64,000 nt of DNA from CAVTND01 sp963735955 (GTDB taxonomy: Bacteria; Pseudomonadota; Gammaproteobacteria; Burkholderiales; Burkholderiaceae_F), in contig CAVTND010000012.1 of NCBI GenBank assembly GCA_963735955.1, positions 186,001 through 250,000 of the forward strand, written 5' to 3'. Of the stretch, positions 56,225 through 64,000 are shown in pieces; position 1 is the first letter of the stretch, and the number at the start of each line of letters is the position of its first letter. Under the pieces are notes generated by a model. It searched no databases. It was not told where the DNA came from and saw only the letters and a program-made list of their open reading frames with translations. A program made the position numbers and the translations under genes.

Positions 56225-57177
56225 ATGGCGCTGGCGCTGCTGTTCATCGTCGATCCGCTCGACGAGCTCAAGGCCTACAAGGACTCGAGCGTCGCGATGA
56301 TGCGCGAGGCCGCGGGCCGCGGCCATGAGGTTCACGCCTGCACGCTCGACGAACTGGCGGCTGTCGGCGGACGCATCGAAGCGCAGGCGCATCATCTGCT
56401 GCTGGTCCCGGCGGACCAGGATCCCTGGTACGTCGAGACCGGCGCGGCGGAAGGCCCCTCGTCCTCGTTCGACGCGGTGCTGATGCGCAAGGATCCGCCG
56501 TTCGACATCGAGTTTCTCAATGCGACGCTGCTGCTGTCGCGCGCGGCCGCGCAGGGTGCCCGCGTCGTCAACGATCCGCAGGCTCTGCGCGATCACAACG
56601 AAAAGCTCGCGATGCTCGAGTTTCCGGAGTTCACGGTGCCGACGCTGGTGACGCGCGACATAGCGCGGCTGCGCGCCTTCTGGGCCGAGCACGGCGACAT
56701 CGTCGTCAAGCCGCTCGATGGCATGGGCGGCACCGGCGTGTTCCGTCTTGCCCCGGGCGACGGCAACGCCGGATCGATCCTCGAGACCGTAACGGCACAG
56801 GGTACGCGCGCCGCGATGGCACAGCGCTTCATCCCGGAGATCGCGCACGGCGACAAGCGCGTGCTGGTGATCGGCGGCGAGCCGGTGCCCTTTTCCCTGG
56901 CGCGCGTGCCGGCGCCCGGCGAGACGCGCGGCAACCTGGCGGCCGGCGGCACGGGCCATGCGCAGCCGCTTGAGCGAACGCGATCGTGTGATCGCGTCGA
57001 CGATCGGCCGCAGCTTGCTGCCGCGCGGACTGTTGCTGCTCGGTCTCGATGTCATCGGCGACCATCTGACCGAAATCAACGTCACCAGTCCGACCTGTTT
57101 CGTCGAGATCAGCGCAGCAGACCGGTTTCAATGTGGCCGGCATGTTCATCGACGCGCTGGAAAAGGCATGCATCTGA
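56225..57177 (+). CDS. gshB: Glutathione synthetase, two frameshifts
   Basis: 317 residues. MALALLFIVDPLDELKAYKDSS, MRKDPPFDIEFLNATLLL, VVNDPQALRDHNEKLAMLEF, then the ATP-grasp VVKPLDGMGGTGVFRL, and INVTSPTCFVEIS with metal-binding residues. It adds glycine to gamma-glutamylcysteine. Shifts near 56955 and 57112 separate the C-terminal part, which joins to QQTGFNVAGMFIDALEKACI and ends at 57177. Directly follows gshA. Confidence 0.87.
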
Positions 57178-57246
57178 GCAAACGCACTTCGTATCTGGCG
57201 TGTACCTGCGCCTCCGCGCGCCGGGCCGCGCCTGGATGAGGCGACC

Positions 57247-57710
57247 ATGATCGGAATTCTCCTCATTGCACACGCTCCGCTAGCGAGCGCGCTCGCACAT
57301 TGCGTCGAGCATGTCTACAGCTGCGAGCCGGCGCTGGCGCGTGCCGACGTGCGCGCCCTCGACGTTGAACCGGGCGCCGACATGGATGCCTTGCTCGCAC
57401 GAGCGCAGGCCCTCCTGGAGGAGATCCGCGGCGATGGCGGGGTGCTGGTGCTGACCGATGCATTCGGCGCCACGCCCGGCAATGTCGCGACGCGGCTGAA
57501 TGATCCTGGGCGTGTCGCCGTGATCGCTGGCGTCAATCTGCCGATGTTGCTGCGCGCCGTCTGCTACCGCGGCGGGCACCTCGGGGAGGTGGTCGAAAAG
57601 GCGCTCGCGGGCGGCCAGCAGGGCATGCTCCAGGTTGCTGCTACGGGCTGCAGAACCAGACCTCTCCAGCGTCGGGCAATGATCACCAGCGACTTCAGAA
57701 TCAACAATAA
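57247..57710 (+). CDS. PTS EIIA component, mannose type, one frameshift
   Basis: ~154 residues. MIGILLIAHAPLASALAHCVEHV has the phosphorylated His near residue 9; VLVLTDAFGATPGNVATRL and VAVIAGVNLPMLLRAVCYR are EIIA-Man blocks. After VLQVA-like MLQVAAT, removing or adding one base near 57635 gives a Gln/Asn-rich tail (GLQNQTSPASGND) ending with TAA at 57708-57710, a tail type common in betaproteobacterial homologues. The gene then overlaps the start of HPr by 32 bp. No sugar permease is encoded nearby, so it serves a regulatory PTS. Confidence 0.8.
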
Positions 57711-57949
57711 GCTCGGGCTGCACGCCCGACCGTCGGCGCAGATCACGCAGCTGGCGACCCGGTTCGCAGCAGAGGTCTGGATTGCGCGCAACGGTCGGCG
57801 GGTCAATGCAAAGTCGATCATGGGTGTGATGATGCTGGCGGCCGGCCAGGGCAGCATCGTGACGGTCGACGCCGACGGTCCGGACGAAACAGCAGGCGCT
57901 CGATGCGATCGGCGTCCTGATCGAGTCCAACTTCGGGGAGCTCGAGTAA
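57679..57949 (+). CDS. ptsH: Phosphocarrier protein HPr, one frameshift
   Basis: 89 residues. MITSDFRINNKLGLHARPSA places the active His at position 15 and Ser46 lies in VNAKSIMGVMMLAAGQG, both at canonical sites. An extra A near 57890 shifts frame; the joined C-terminus is QQALDAIGVLIESNFGELE. HPr carries phosphate from EI to EIIA. Overlaps the EIIA gene by 32 bp; the ptsI GTG follows directly at 57950. Confidence 0.88.
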
Positions 57950-59770
57950 GTGGTTGCAGAAACCACCATCGTGCGCAAGCGCGAATCGCTCGCCGGCAGC
58001 GGCGTCACGCGCGGCATCGCGATCGGCCGCGCGCATCTGCTTGCGCCGTCCGAGCTCGACGTCCGCCAGACCACGATCGAGCGGCGCGACGTCACTGCAC
58101 GAGATCGGCCGACTGACGCGCGCCTTCAATGACGTGCGCGACGGAACTGGACCAGCTTGGTCGCGGCATCGCGGCCGGCGCGCCGAGCGAAGTGCGCGCG
58201 TTTCTCGAGTTGCACCTGCTGATCCTCGACGATCCGTTGCTGGCCGAGGCGCCGCGCGAGCTGATTCGCAGCACGCCTGATCAACGCCGAATGGGCGCTG
58301 ACGATCCAGCTCGAGGAAGTGGTCCGCCAGTTCGATGCGATCGACGACGAGTATCTGACGCGAGCGCTCGACCGATGTGCGGCAGGTGGTCGAGCGCGTG
58401 CTGCACGCGCTGGCCGAGGGCGGCCGACCCGAGTCGCGTTGCCGCAGCAAACTCGCTGCCGGTGAGCGCTTGGTGCTGGTCACGCAGGACCTGGCGCCGG
58501 CCGACGTGCTGCATCTGAAGGATCGCGCCGAGTTCGATCTCGCCGGCTTCGTCACCGAGCTCGGCGGCCCGACCTCGCACACGGCGATCCTCGCGCGCAG
58601 CCTCGGACTGCCGGCAGTGGTCGGCGCCGGTGCGCGCGCGCGATGTCATCAAAGAGGGCGATCTGGTCGTCATCGACGCCGACGTGGATGCGGTGATCGT
58701 CAATCCGAGCGATGAGGAGCTCGCCGAATTTCGTCGAGCGCCTGCGCGAGCAGGGCGAGCATCGCGCTCGAATTGCGCAAGCTCAAGAGCAGGATTGCGC
58801 GCACCGAAGACGGCATCGCGATCGATCTGCTGGCCAATATCGAGTTGCCCGAAGATGCGCGCGATGCGCTCGAAGCAGGCGCCGACGGTATCGGCCTGTT
58901 TCGCTCCGAGTTCCTGTTCATGGATCGCGATGAACTGCCGACCGAGGACGAGCAGTACGAGGCCTACGCCAAGGTGGCGCGCGCGATGAAAGGCAAGCCG
59001 GTCGTGATTCGCACGCTCGACATCGGCGCCGACAAGGTGCTGAACGAAGCGGCACGCGAGACCCTCGGCATGGGGCGCGGCGCACCGCGCCCGGAGTCGA
59101 ATCCGGCGCTGGGCCTGCGCGCGATTCGTTACTGCCTGGCGTATCCGGAACTGTTCCTGACGCAGTTGCGCGCGATCCTGCGCGCATCGGAAGTCGGCAC
59201 CGTGCGCATCCTCGTGCCGATGCTGGCGCATGTGCACGAAATCGAGCAGGCCACGGCCTTCGTCGCTGCGCGCCAAGCAGCAACTGAAGGAGCGTCGGCA
59301 AAAGTTCGATGGCCGTATCCAGGTCGGCGGCATGGTCGAGGTTCCCGCGGCTGCGCTGTCGGTGCCGCAATTTGTCGAGCGACTCAAGTTCCTTTCGATC
59401 GGAACCAATGACCTGATTCAGTACACGCTCGCGATCGATCGCGCCGACAGCGCGGTCGCGCATCTGTATGACCATCTGCACCCGGCGGTGCTGCGCCTGA
59501 TCTGCGCAGACGATTCGCGGCGCCACCCGGGCGCGGCTGCCGGTATCGGTCTGCGGCGAGATGGCGGGCGAGCTCGAGATGACCGAGTTGCTGCTCGGCA
59601 TGGGCCTGCGCCAGTTCTCGATGCACCCGTCGCAGATCCTGCCGGTCAAGGAGCGCCTGTTCAGGCTGTCGGCCAAGGAAGCGCAACGCACCACCGCGCG
59701 GGTGCTGCGCGAGCATGATCCGAACAAGATCCGCCGTCTGCTGGAACACAGCTCGGCCTCTGCCACGTGA
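57950..59770 (+). CDS. ptsI: PTS enzyme I, frameshifted
   Basis: About 600 residues after joining. SGSGVTRGIAIGRAHLL-type start, LVLVTQDLAPADVLHLKD, phosphohistidine in ELGGPTSHTAILARSLGLPAVVGAG, EFLFMDRDELPTEDEQYEAY, VIRTLDIGADKVL, NPALGLRAIRYCL, FLSIGTNDLIQYTLAIDR and the C-terminal CGEMAGELEMTELLLGMGLRQFSMHP. It takes phosphate from PEP and gives it to HPr. Breaks near 58095, 58140, 58275, 58365, 58635, 58730, 59270 and 59530. GTG start immediately after the HPr stop, so the three PTS genes are coupled. Confidence 0.85.
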
Positions 59771-59854
59771 GATTTTCCGCGCCGGTTTGACAGCCCGCAC
59801 CGAACATCCTACTTTCCGGCTCTGCGCCGATTTGCCGACTCGCTTGCGGGCGCG

Positions 59855-59901
59855 CGAGGACTCCTCGCATAAGCGCTAAAGAGGTCAAGCGGTTCATCCG
59901 C
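59855..59901 (+). promoter_or_regulatory. Structured metX leader
   Basis: Two perfect hairpins, CGAGG-ACT-CCTCG (59855-59867) and GCGG-TTCAT-CCGC (59889-59901), flank an A-rich CATAAGCGCTAAAGAGG. GAGG (59881-59884) could pair with CCTC of the first hairpin. With the terminator just downstream this may be an attenuator or riboswitch; I cannot assign it to a known SAM or SAH class. Confidence 0.35.
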
Positions 59902-59908
59902 GACTCGA

Positions 59909-59945
59909 CCCGAGACGGCACCAGCTCTCTCGGGTTTTTTTGTTT
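59909..59945 (+). terminator. Intrinsic terminator between ptsI and metX
   Basis: CCCGAGA (59909-59915) and TCTCGGG (59928-59934) form a 7-bp stem with a 12-base loop, followed by seven T. It ends only ~10 bases before the metX ATG, so it could stop pts transcripts or act as the expression platform of a metX leader. Confidence 0.75.
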
Positions 59946-59953
59946 GGCGAGCA

Positions 59954-61108
59954 ATGACAACTTCCTCCGGCTCGGTGGGCGCGGTCCGGCCACAAACCTT
60001 GCGCTTCGATGCGCCGCTCGCGCTGGCCAGCGGCGCATCGATGGTCGGGTACTCGCTGATGATCGAGACCTACGGCAAACTGAATGCCGAAGGCAGCAAT
60101 GCCGTATTGATCTGCCATGCCTTGAACGCCTCGCACCACGTGGCGGGGGTGTACGCGAATGATCCCGATCAGCTCGGCTGGTGGGACAACATGGTCGGGC
60201 CCGGCAAGCCGATCGACACCAATCGCTTCTTCGTCGTCGGCGTCAACAACCTGGGGTCGTGCTTCGGGTCGACCGGACCGATGTCGGCCGATCCGGCCAC
60301 CGGACGGCCCTATGGAGCGAGCTTTCCCCTGGTGACGGTCGAGGACTGGGTGAATACGCAGGCGCGCCTCGCCGATGTGCTCGGCATCGAATGCTGGGCG
60401 GCCGTCATGGGCGGCTCGCTCGGCGGGATGCAGGCCCTGTCATGGACGATTCAGTTTCCGCAGCGCATCCGGCACTGTGTTGCGATCGCCTCGACACCGC
60501 GACTCTCGGCCCAGAACATTGCGTTCAACGAGGTTGCGCGCACCGCGATCCAGTCCGATCCCGACTTTCATGGCGGTGACTTTTACGCGCATGGCGTGGT
60601 GCCGAAGCGTGGCCTGCGGGTCGCACGCATGATCGGCCATATCACCTACCTGTCAGGCGAGGACATGGCGATCAAGTTCGGGCGCGCGCTGCAGGGCAAG
60701 ACGGTCGGCGATCCGTACGCTTTCGGCTATGGCATCGAGTTCGAAGTCGAAAGCTACCTGCGCTATCAGGGCGACAAGTTTTCCGAGTACTTCGATGCCA
60801 ATACGTATCTGCTGATCACCCGCGCGCTTGATTACTTTGACCCTGCTCGTGCCACCGATGGTGATCTGGCGGCGGCGCTTGCGCCGGCACGGGCGAAGTT
60901 TCTGCTGGGATCGTTCACCACCGACTGGCGGTTCCCGCCCGACCGCAGCCGCGAGATCGTCGAAGCGCTGGTCGCCAACGGCCGCGATGTCGCCTATGCC
61001 GAAATCGATGCACCGCACGGGCACGATGCCTTCCTGCTCGATGATCCGCGCTATCACCGCGTGGTGCGCGCCTACTTCGACAACATCGCACAGTCGCTGG
61101 CGCCATGA
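59954..61108 (+). CDS. metX: Homoserine O-acyltransferase MetX
   Basis: 384 residues, alpha/beta hydrolase fold. Motifs: VLICHALNASHHVAG, FVVGVNNLGSCFGSTGP, the nucleophile Ser155 in MGGSLGGMQALSW, FLLGSFTTDWRFPP and the late Asp and His in APHGHDAFLLD. It activates homoserine with an acyl group (succinyl in many proteobacterial MetX) for methionine synthesis. Intact frame. The C-terminal YHRVVRAYFDNIAQSLAP is echoed by a second copy of this tail 160 bp downstream. metW follows. Confidence 0.92.
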   Translation: MTTSSGSVGAVRPQTLRFDAPLALASGASMVGYSLMIETYGKLNAEGSNAVLICHALNASHHVAGVYANDPDQLGWWDNMVGPGKPIDTNRFFVVGVNNLGSCFGSTGPMSADPATGRPYGASFPLVTVEDWVNTQARLADVLGIECWAAVMGGSLGGMQALSWTIQFPQRIRHCVAIASTPRLSAQNIAFNEVARTAIQSDPDFHGGDFYAHGVVPKRGLRVARMIGHITYLSGEDMAIKFGRALQGKTVGDPYAFGYGIEFEVESYLRYQGDKFSEYFDANTYLLITRALDYFDPARATDGDLAAALAPARAKFLLGSFTTDWRFPPDRSREIVEALVANGRDVAYAEIDAPHGHDAFLLDDPRYHRVVRAYFDNIAQSLAP

Positions 61109-61271
61109 AGAATCACGCGGTGATCTTGCTGCGGCCCCTCCCGTGGGGAGGGGTCGGGGGAGGGCGGTCCGTAGTCGCGTCGCGGGTAGTGCGCCTTCGG
61201 CGAACTCTGCCCGCTACCACCGGGTGGTGCGTGCCTACTTCGACAGGATCGCGGCGGAGGTGGGCGCGTGA
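61105..61271 (+). repeat. REP-like element with duplicated metX tail
   Basis: CCCCTCCC-GTG-GGGAGGGG (61135-61153) is a perfect 8-bp-arm hairpin followed by TCGGGGGAGGG, the style of REP elements in high-GC Proteobacteria. After it, 61212-61252 matches metX 3' sequence 61049-61089 at 36 of 41 bases and encodes YHRVVRAYFDRIAAEVGA with a stop, an alternative MetX C-terminus. Together they separate metX from metW by 173 bp. Confidence 0.65.
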
Positions 61272-61281
61272 GGCAGTTCCC

Positions 61282-61867
61282 ATGACTTTGCGTGCCGATC
61301 TGCGCCTGATCGCCGACTGGATTGCGCCGTCGAGCCGCGTGCTCGACCTCGGCTGCGGTGACGGCGCCCTGCTTGCGCATCTGCGCGAGTCGAAGCAATG
61401 CCGCGGCTACGGCATCGAGATCGCCGACGACTACATCGCTGATTGCGTGCAAGCCGGTGTCAACGTGATCCAGTCCAACCTCGACGTCGGCCTGCGCATG
61501 TTCGCGGACCAGATGTTCGACACCGTGGTGCTGTCGCAGACGCTGCAGGCCATGCACAGGGTCGAGGATGTGCTGCGTGAGATGGCGCGGGTTGGCCAGC
61601 ACGGCATCGTCAGCTTTCCGAATTTCGGCCACTGGAAACACGCGGTCGCCCTGCTGCTGGGCCGCATGCCGGTCACACCCGAGATTCCCTATCAGTGGTA
61701 CGACACGCCGAATATCCATCTGTGCACGCTGCAGGACTTCGAGCTGCTTGCGGCCAAGGTCGGAGTCAGGATCACGGGCCGCGCGGTGATGGCGGCAGGC
61801 AGGACCGGTCCGCGTTGCGCCGAGCCTGCGCGCCTCGGTCGCGGTCTATCGTTTCGAGTCAAGCTAG
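61282..61867 (+). CDS. metW: MetW methyltransferase-like protein, one frameshift
   Basis: ~195 residues. DLRLIADWIAPSSRVLDLGCGDGALL (SAM motif I), GYGIEIADDYIADCVQAGVNVIQ, DTVVLSQTLQAMHRVEDVLREM, VGQHGIVSFPNFGHWKHAVALLLGRMP and PYQWYDTPNIHLCTLQDFELL are the MetW signature. MetW partners MetX in methionine synthesis. An extra base near 61803 shifts the last ~20 codons; the joined end SVAVYRFESS stops at 61867. Confidence 0.87.
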
Positions 61868-61888
61868 CCTGGTTCAGGAGCCAAGGAA

Positions 61889-62401
61889 ATGAGCGAATCG
61901 CTGCGCGCCAAGCTGATCCGCAACTTCAACGAGATTGCGCTCGACACCGCCACGCGCGCGCCCCTGTACGACGGCACGCGCAGCGGCAGCGTGGCCGGCC
62001 CGCGCGCGGGCACGGTTGCGCAGAAGCTGGGCGCCAGTTTTGACATCGCTGCCGCCCGGCAAGCGCTCCTGTCCCTATCACTTCCACTATGCGCAGGAAG
62101 AGATGTTCGTGATCCTCGAGGGCGAGGGCACGTTGCGCGTGGCCGGCAGAGATGATCCCGATCCGCGCCGGCGATGTGATCGACATTCCGCCCGGCCCAG
62201 ACTATCCGCACCAGATCATCAACACCTCGAACGCGCCGCTGAAGTATCTTTCGATCAGCACGAAGGAATATCCAGAGGTGTGCGAGTACCCGGATTCCGG
62301 CAAGTATCTGGCCTTTGCGCCGGTCGAGGGTCCGCTGCTCGGAGGTGGACGCATGCACCGCGCCGGACACTGATCTCGACTACTGGGACGGCGAGAAGTA
62401 G
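61889..62401 (+). CDS. Cupin-domain protein, frameshifted
   Basis: ~170 residues. MSESLRAKLIRNFNEIALD, then a single cupin barrel with motif 1 PYHFHYAQEEMFVILEGEGTLRVAG (two His and Glu as metal ligands), IRAGDVIDIPPGPDYPHQIINTS with the third His, and a tail DLDYWDGEK. Breaks near 62065, 62150 and 62370. Metal-binding cupins of this type act as isomerases, dioxygenases or sensors; no substrate is evident. Follows metW by 21 bp with GGAAATG. Confidence 0.75.
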
Positions 62402-62471
62402 CGTCCAGTCCGGCGCGATCGATGGGCGATTCGAAACGAGCGTTGCCGAACGGCTGAAAGCGACACAAGGT

Positions 62472-64000
62472 TCAGCGAGCGGCGCCGATGGGAAGTGCAA
62501 ACGCCATCACGTAGTCGCCCCGCGTGCGTGATCCGCGCGCCCCGCCGGCAGAAACCAGCACGTACTGCCGCCCGGATTTCGGCGACACGTAGGTCATCGG
62601 CGTGCCGCCGACGCCGACCGGCAGGCGCTGGCGCCAGAGCTCCTTGCCGGTCGCAGCATCGAGCGCACGCAGATAGAAGTCCTGCGTGCCTGCGAAGAAC
62701 ACCAGGCCCGATGCAGTCGCAATCGGTCCGCCCATCGTCGGCATGCCAACCGGCACCGGCAGGTGCGTGCGGGTGCCGAACGGACCACTGTCCATCGCAG
62801 TACCCATCGGCACCTGCCATGCAATGCGACGATGTTTCAGATCTACCGCGGTCAGCGTGCCGGACGGTGGCTGCAGGCAAGGCAGAAACAGCGGCGACAC
62901 CATCAGATCGACCGACACGCCGTAGGGCGTGCCTTCCTGCAGCGCGGGCATGCCATGGCCGCTCGGGGGCCCTTTGTGGGCCGCAATTCGGACCCGAGCC
63001 TCCTCCGGCGGCATGAGTCTCACGATGGTCGGCATCCGGATATCGTTCATGAATGCGACACCGTTGCCGGCGTCCAGGGCCACGCTGCCCCAGTTCAAGC
63101 CGCCGGTGTTGCCGGGAAACTGGATCGATCCGCCAAGGCTCGGCGGCGTGAAGTCGCCCTCATAGAGCAGCGAGCGAAACCTGATCCGACACCACAGTTG
63201 ATCCAGCGGTGTCATCCCCCACATCTTCGCTTCGCTGAGCACTTCGGAGCCGATCCCCGGCATGGCGACCGAGTAAGGCTGGGTCTTCGCGAGCCATTCC
63301 CCGGGTGCCTGCCCGGTCTGGGGCACAGGCAACTCCTTCACCTCACTCAGTGGCTGGCCGTTCGCGCGGTTCAGGACGAAGAGCTGGCCGCGCTTGGTGG
63401 TCAGCAGCAGTGCCGGAATGGTCCCGCCCTTGCCGTCCGGCTGGTCATACAGCGCCGGCTGTGACGGGATGTCGTAGTCCCACAGGTCGTGATGGACCGT
63501 CTGGAAAAGCCAGCGGTCGCGCCCCGTTTCGATATCGAGTGCAACGACCGACGAGGCATAACGCTCGGATTCAGGCGAACGGCCTTCGCCGTAGTAGTCC
63601 GGGGTTGCATTGCCTAGCGGCACGTACAGCAGGCCGAGCGCGTCGTCGTAGCTTGGCGTCGACCACATGTTGGGAGTTCCGCGCGTGTAGGTCTGGCCAG
63701 GCGGCGGTTCGCGCGTAATCGCAGGATTGCCGAGATCCCACGCCCAGACCAGCGCGCCGGTGTTTACGTCAAAGGCGCGAATAACGCCTGACGGCTCGCC
63801 ACGCGCCTGGTTGTCAGCAACCCAACCCCCGACGACGATCCGGTTGCGCGCAACCGTTGGCGCCGATGTCTGGAAATAGAAACCGGCTGGAAACGGGCCC
63901 ATGTGCTGCGACAGGTCGACTGTGCCCTTGTCGCCGAAGTCTTCACAGGGCATCCCGGTCGCCGCATCGAGTGCGATCAGGCGTGCGTCAATCGTCGTCT
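62472..64000 (-). CDS. PQQ-dependent dehydrogenase, 5' end outside window
   Basis: The visible ~509 residues stay open to the right edge. They form beta-propeller blades of a quinoprotein: GAGVIRAFDVNTGALVWAWD-like Trp-docking repeats, TPNMWSTPSYDDALGLLYVPLGNATPDYYGEGR, FQTVHHDLWDYDIPSQPALYD, LLTTKRGQLFVLNRANGQPL, NTGGLNWGSVALDAGNGVAF and GTQDFYLRALDAATGKELWR. This fits the membrane-bound glucose/quinate/shikimate group, which passes electrons to ubiquinone from the periplasmic side. The N-terminal membrane part and PQQ-binding early blades lie beyond the window. Convergent with the cupin gene. Confidence 0.85.
   Translation of the reverse strand, partial: TTIDARLIALDAATGMPCEDFGDKGTVDLSQHMGPFPAGFYFQTSAPTVARNRIVVGGWVADNQARGEPSGVIRAFDVNTGALVWAWDLGNPAITREPPPGQTYTRGTPNMWSTPSYDDALGLLYVPLGNATPDYYGEGRSPESERYASSVVALDIETGRDRWLFQTVHHDLWDYDIPSQPALYDQPDGKGGTIPALLLTTKRGQLFVLNRANGQPLSEVKELPVPQTGQAPGEWLAKTQPYSVAMPGIGSEVLSEAKMWGMTPLDQLWCRIRFRSLLYEGDFTPPSLGGSIQFPGNTGGLNWGSVALDAGNGVAFMNDIRMPTIVRLMPPEEARVRIAAHKGPPSGHGMPALQEGTPYGVSVDLMVSPLFLPCLQPPSGTLTAVDLKHRRIAWQVPMGTAMDSGPFGTRTHLPVPVGMPTMGGPIATASGLVFFAGTQDFYLRALDAATGKELWRQRLPVGVGGTPMTYVSPKSGRQYVLVSAGGARGSRTRGDYVMAFALPIGAAR

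Noticed and set aside
59820..59953. SAM-II or SAH riboswitch before metX
   Set aside because: GCTAAAGAGG recalls the 3' part of SAM-II, but the required loop and pseudoknot strings are missing, and the SAH core is absent, so I list only an unassigned leader.
1..64000. tRNA, rRNA, prophage or plasmid origin
   Set aside because: No tRNA-like CCA-ended cloverleaf, rRNA core sequence, phage structural gene, or replication gene was recognised on either strand.

Overview
High-GC proteobacterial chromosome segment. The conserved order comM - ubiK - torF - P-II - amt - gshA - gshB - PTS EIIA/HPr/EI, together with metX-metW, bTHX and the transglutaminase/ATP-grasp/DUF2126 set, points to a betaproteobacterium, most likely Burkholderiales. 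No rRNA, tRNA or CRISPR array was seen. Many genes, especially from 43.2 to 62.4 kb and at 2.5 and 7.6-8.4 kb, are broken by single-base indels (mostly +1) although both sides keep full family similarity. I treat these as probable sequence errors and annotate such genes across the breaks.

Layout. (1) 0.2-3.6 kb: ribosomal protein bTHX, a small lipoprotein, an omega-amino-acid:pyruvate aminotransferase and a class I-like HMG-CoA reductase. (2) 3.6-10.6 kb, minus strand: DUF2126/transglutaminase protein, circularly permuted ATP-grasp + alpha-E protein, and a second transglutaminase. (3) 10.9-33.5 kb: an accessory segment bounded by two nearly identical IS91-family elements (about 2.53 kb each, tyrosine recombinase + HUH transposase) in inverted orientation. 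Between them lie two secreted unknowns, a membrane-anchored TIR protein, an IS110 transposase, a large unknown membrane protein, a methyltransferase flanked by inverted 12-mers, SixA, a di-haem cytochrome lipoprotein, a TonB-dependent receptor, a Ser/Thr kinase with an ECF sigma factor, and an IS3 orfA remnant. (4) 33.5-46.1 kb: a divergent catabolic locus controlled by an RpiR-type regulator. Leftward: RpiR, IolC-DUF2090 fusion, 3-hydroxyisobutyrate-dehydrogenase-like enzyme, LivJ-type binding protein, LivH and two SDRs. Rightward: LivM, LivG, LivF, an atypical third ATPase and a methylmalonate-semialdehyde dehydrogenase. An imperfect inverted repeat sits in the divergent promoter region. The logic suggests uptake and breakdown of a polyol or sugar-acid-like substrate through a branched-chain-amino-acid-type ABC transporter. 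(5) 46.2-51.4 kb: a patatin-type Vd autotransporter, ComM, a membrane-anchored Mrr-like protein and UbiK. (6) 51.5-59.8 kb: nitrogen/glutathione/PTS block. A perfect NtrC palindrome and a canonical sigma-54 promoter precede torF-glnK-amt. The amt gene appears to carry an N-terminal OmpA-like domain, the most unusual architecture in the window. Then gshA, gshB, EIIA-Man, HPr and EI of a permease-less PTS. (7) 59.9-64.0 kb: metX with a structured leader, a REP-like element with a duplicated metX tail, metW, a cupin protein, and a PQQ-dependent dehydrogenase running off the right edge.

The window therefore joins conserved core operons with one IS-bounded accessory block and one sugar-acid catabolic island.
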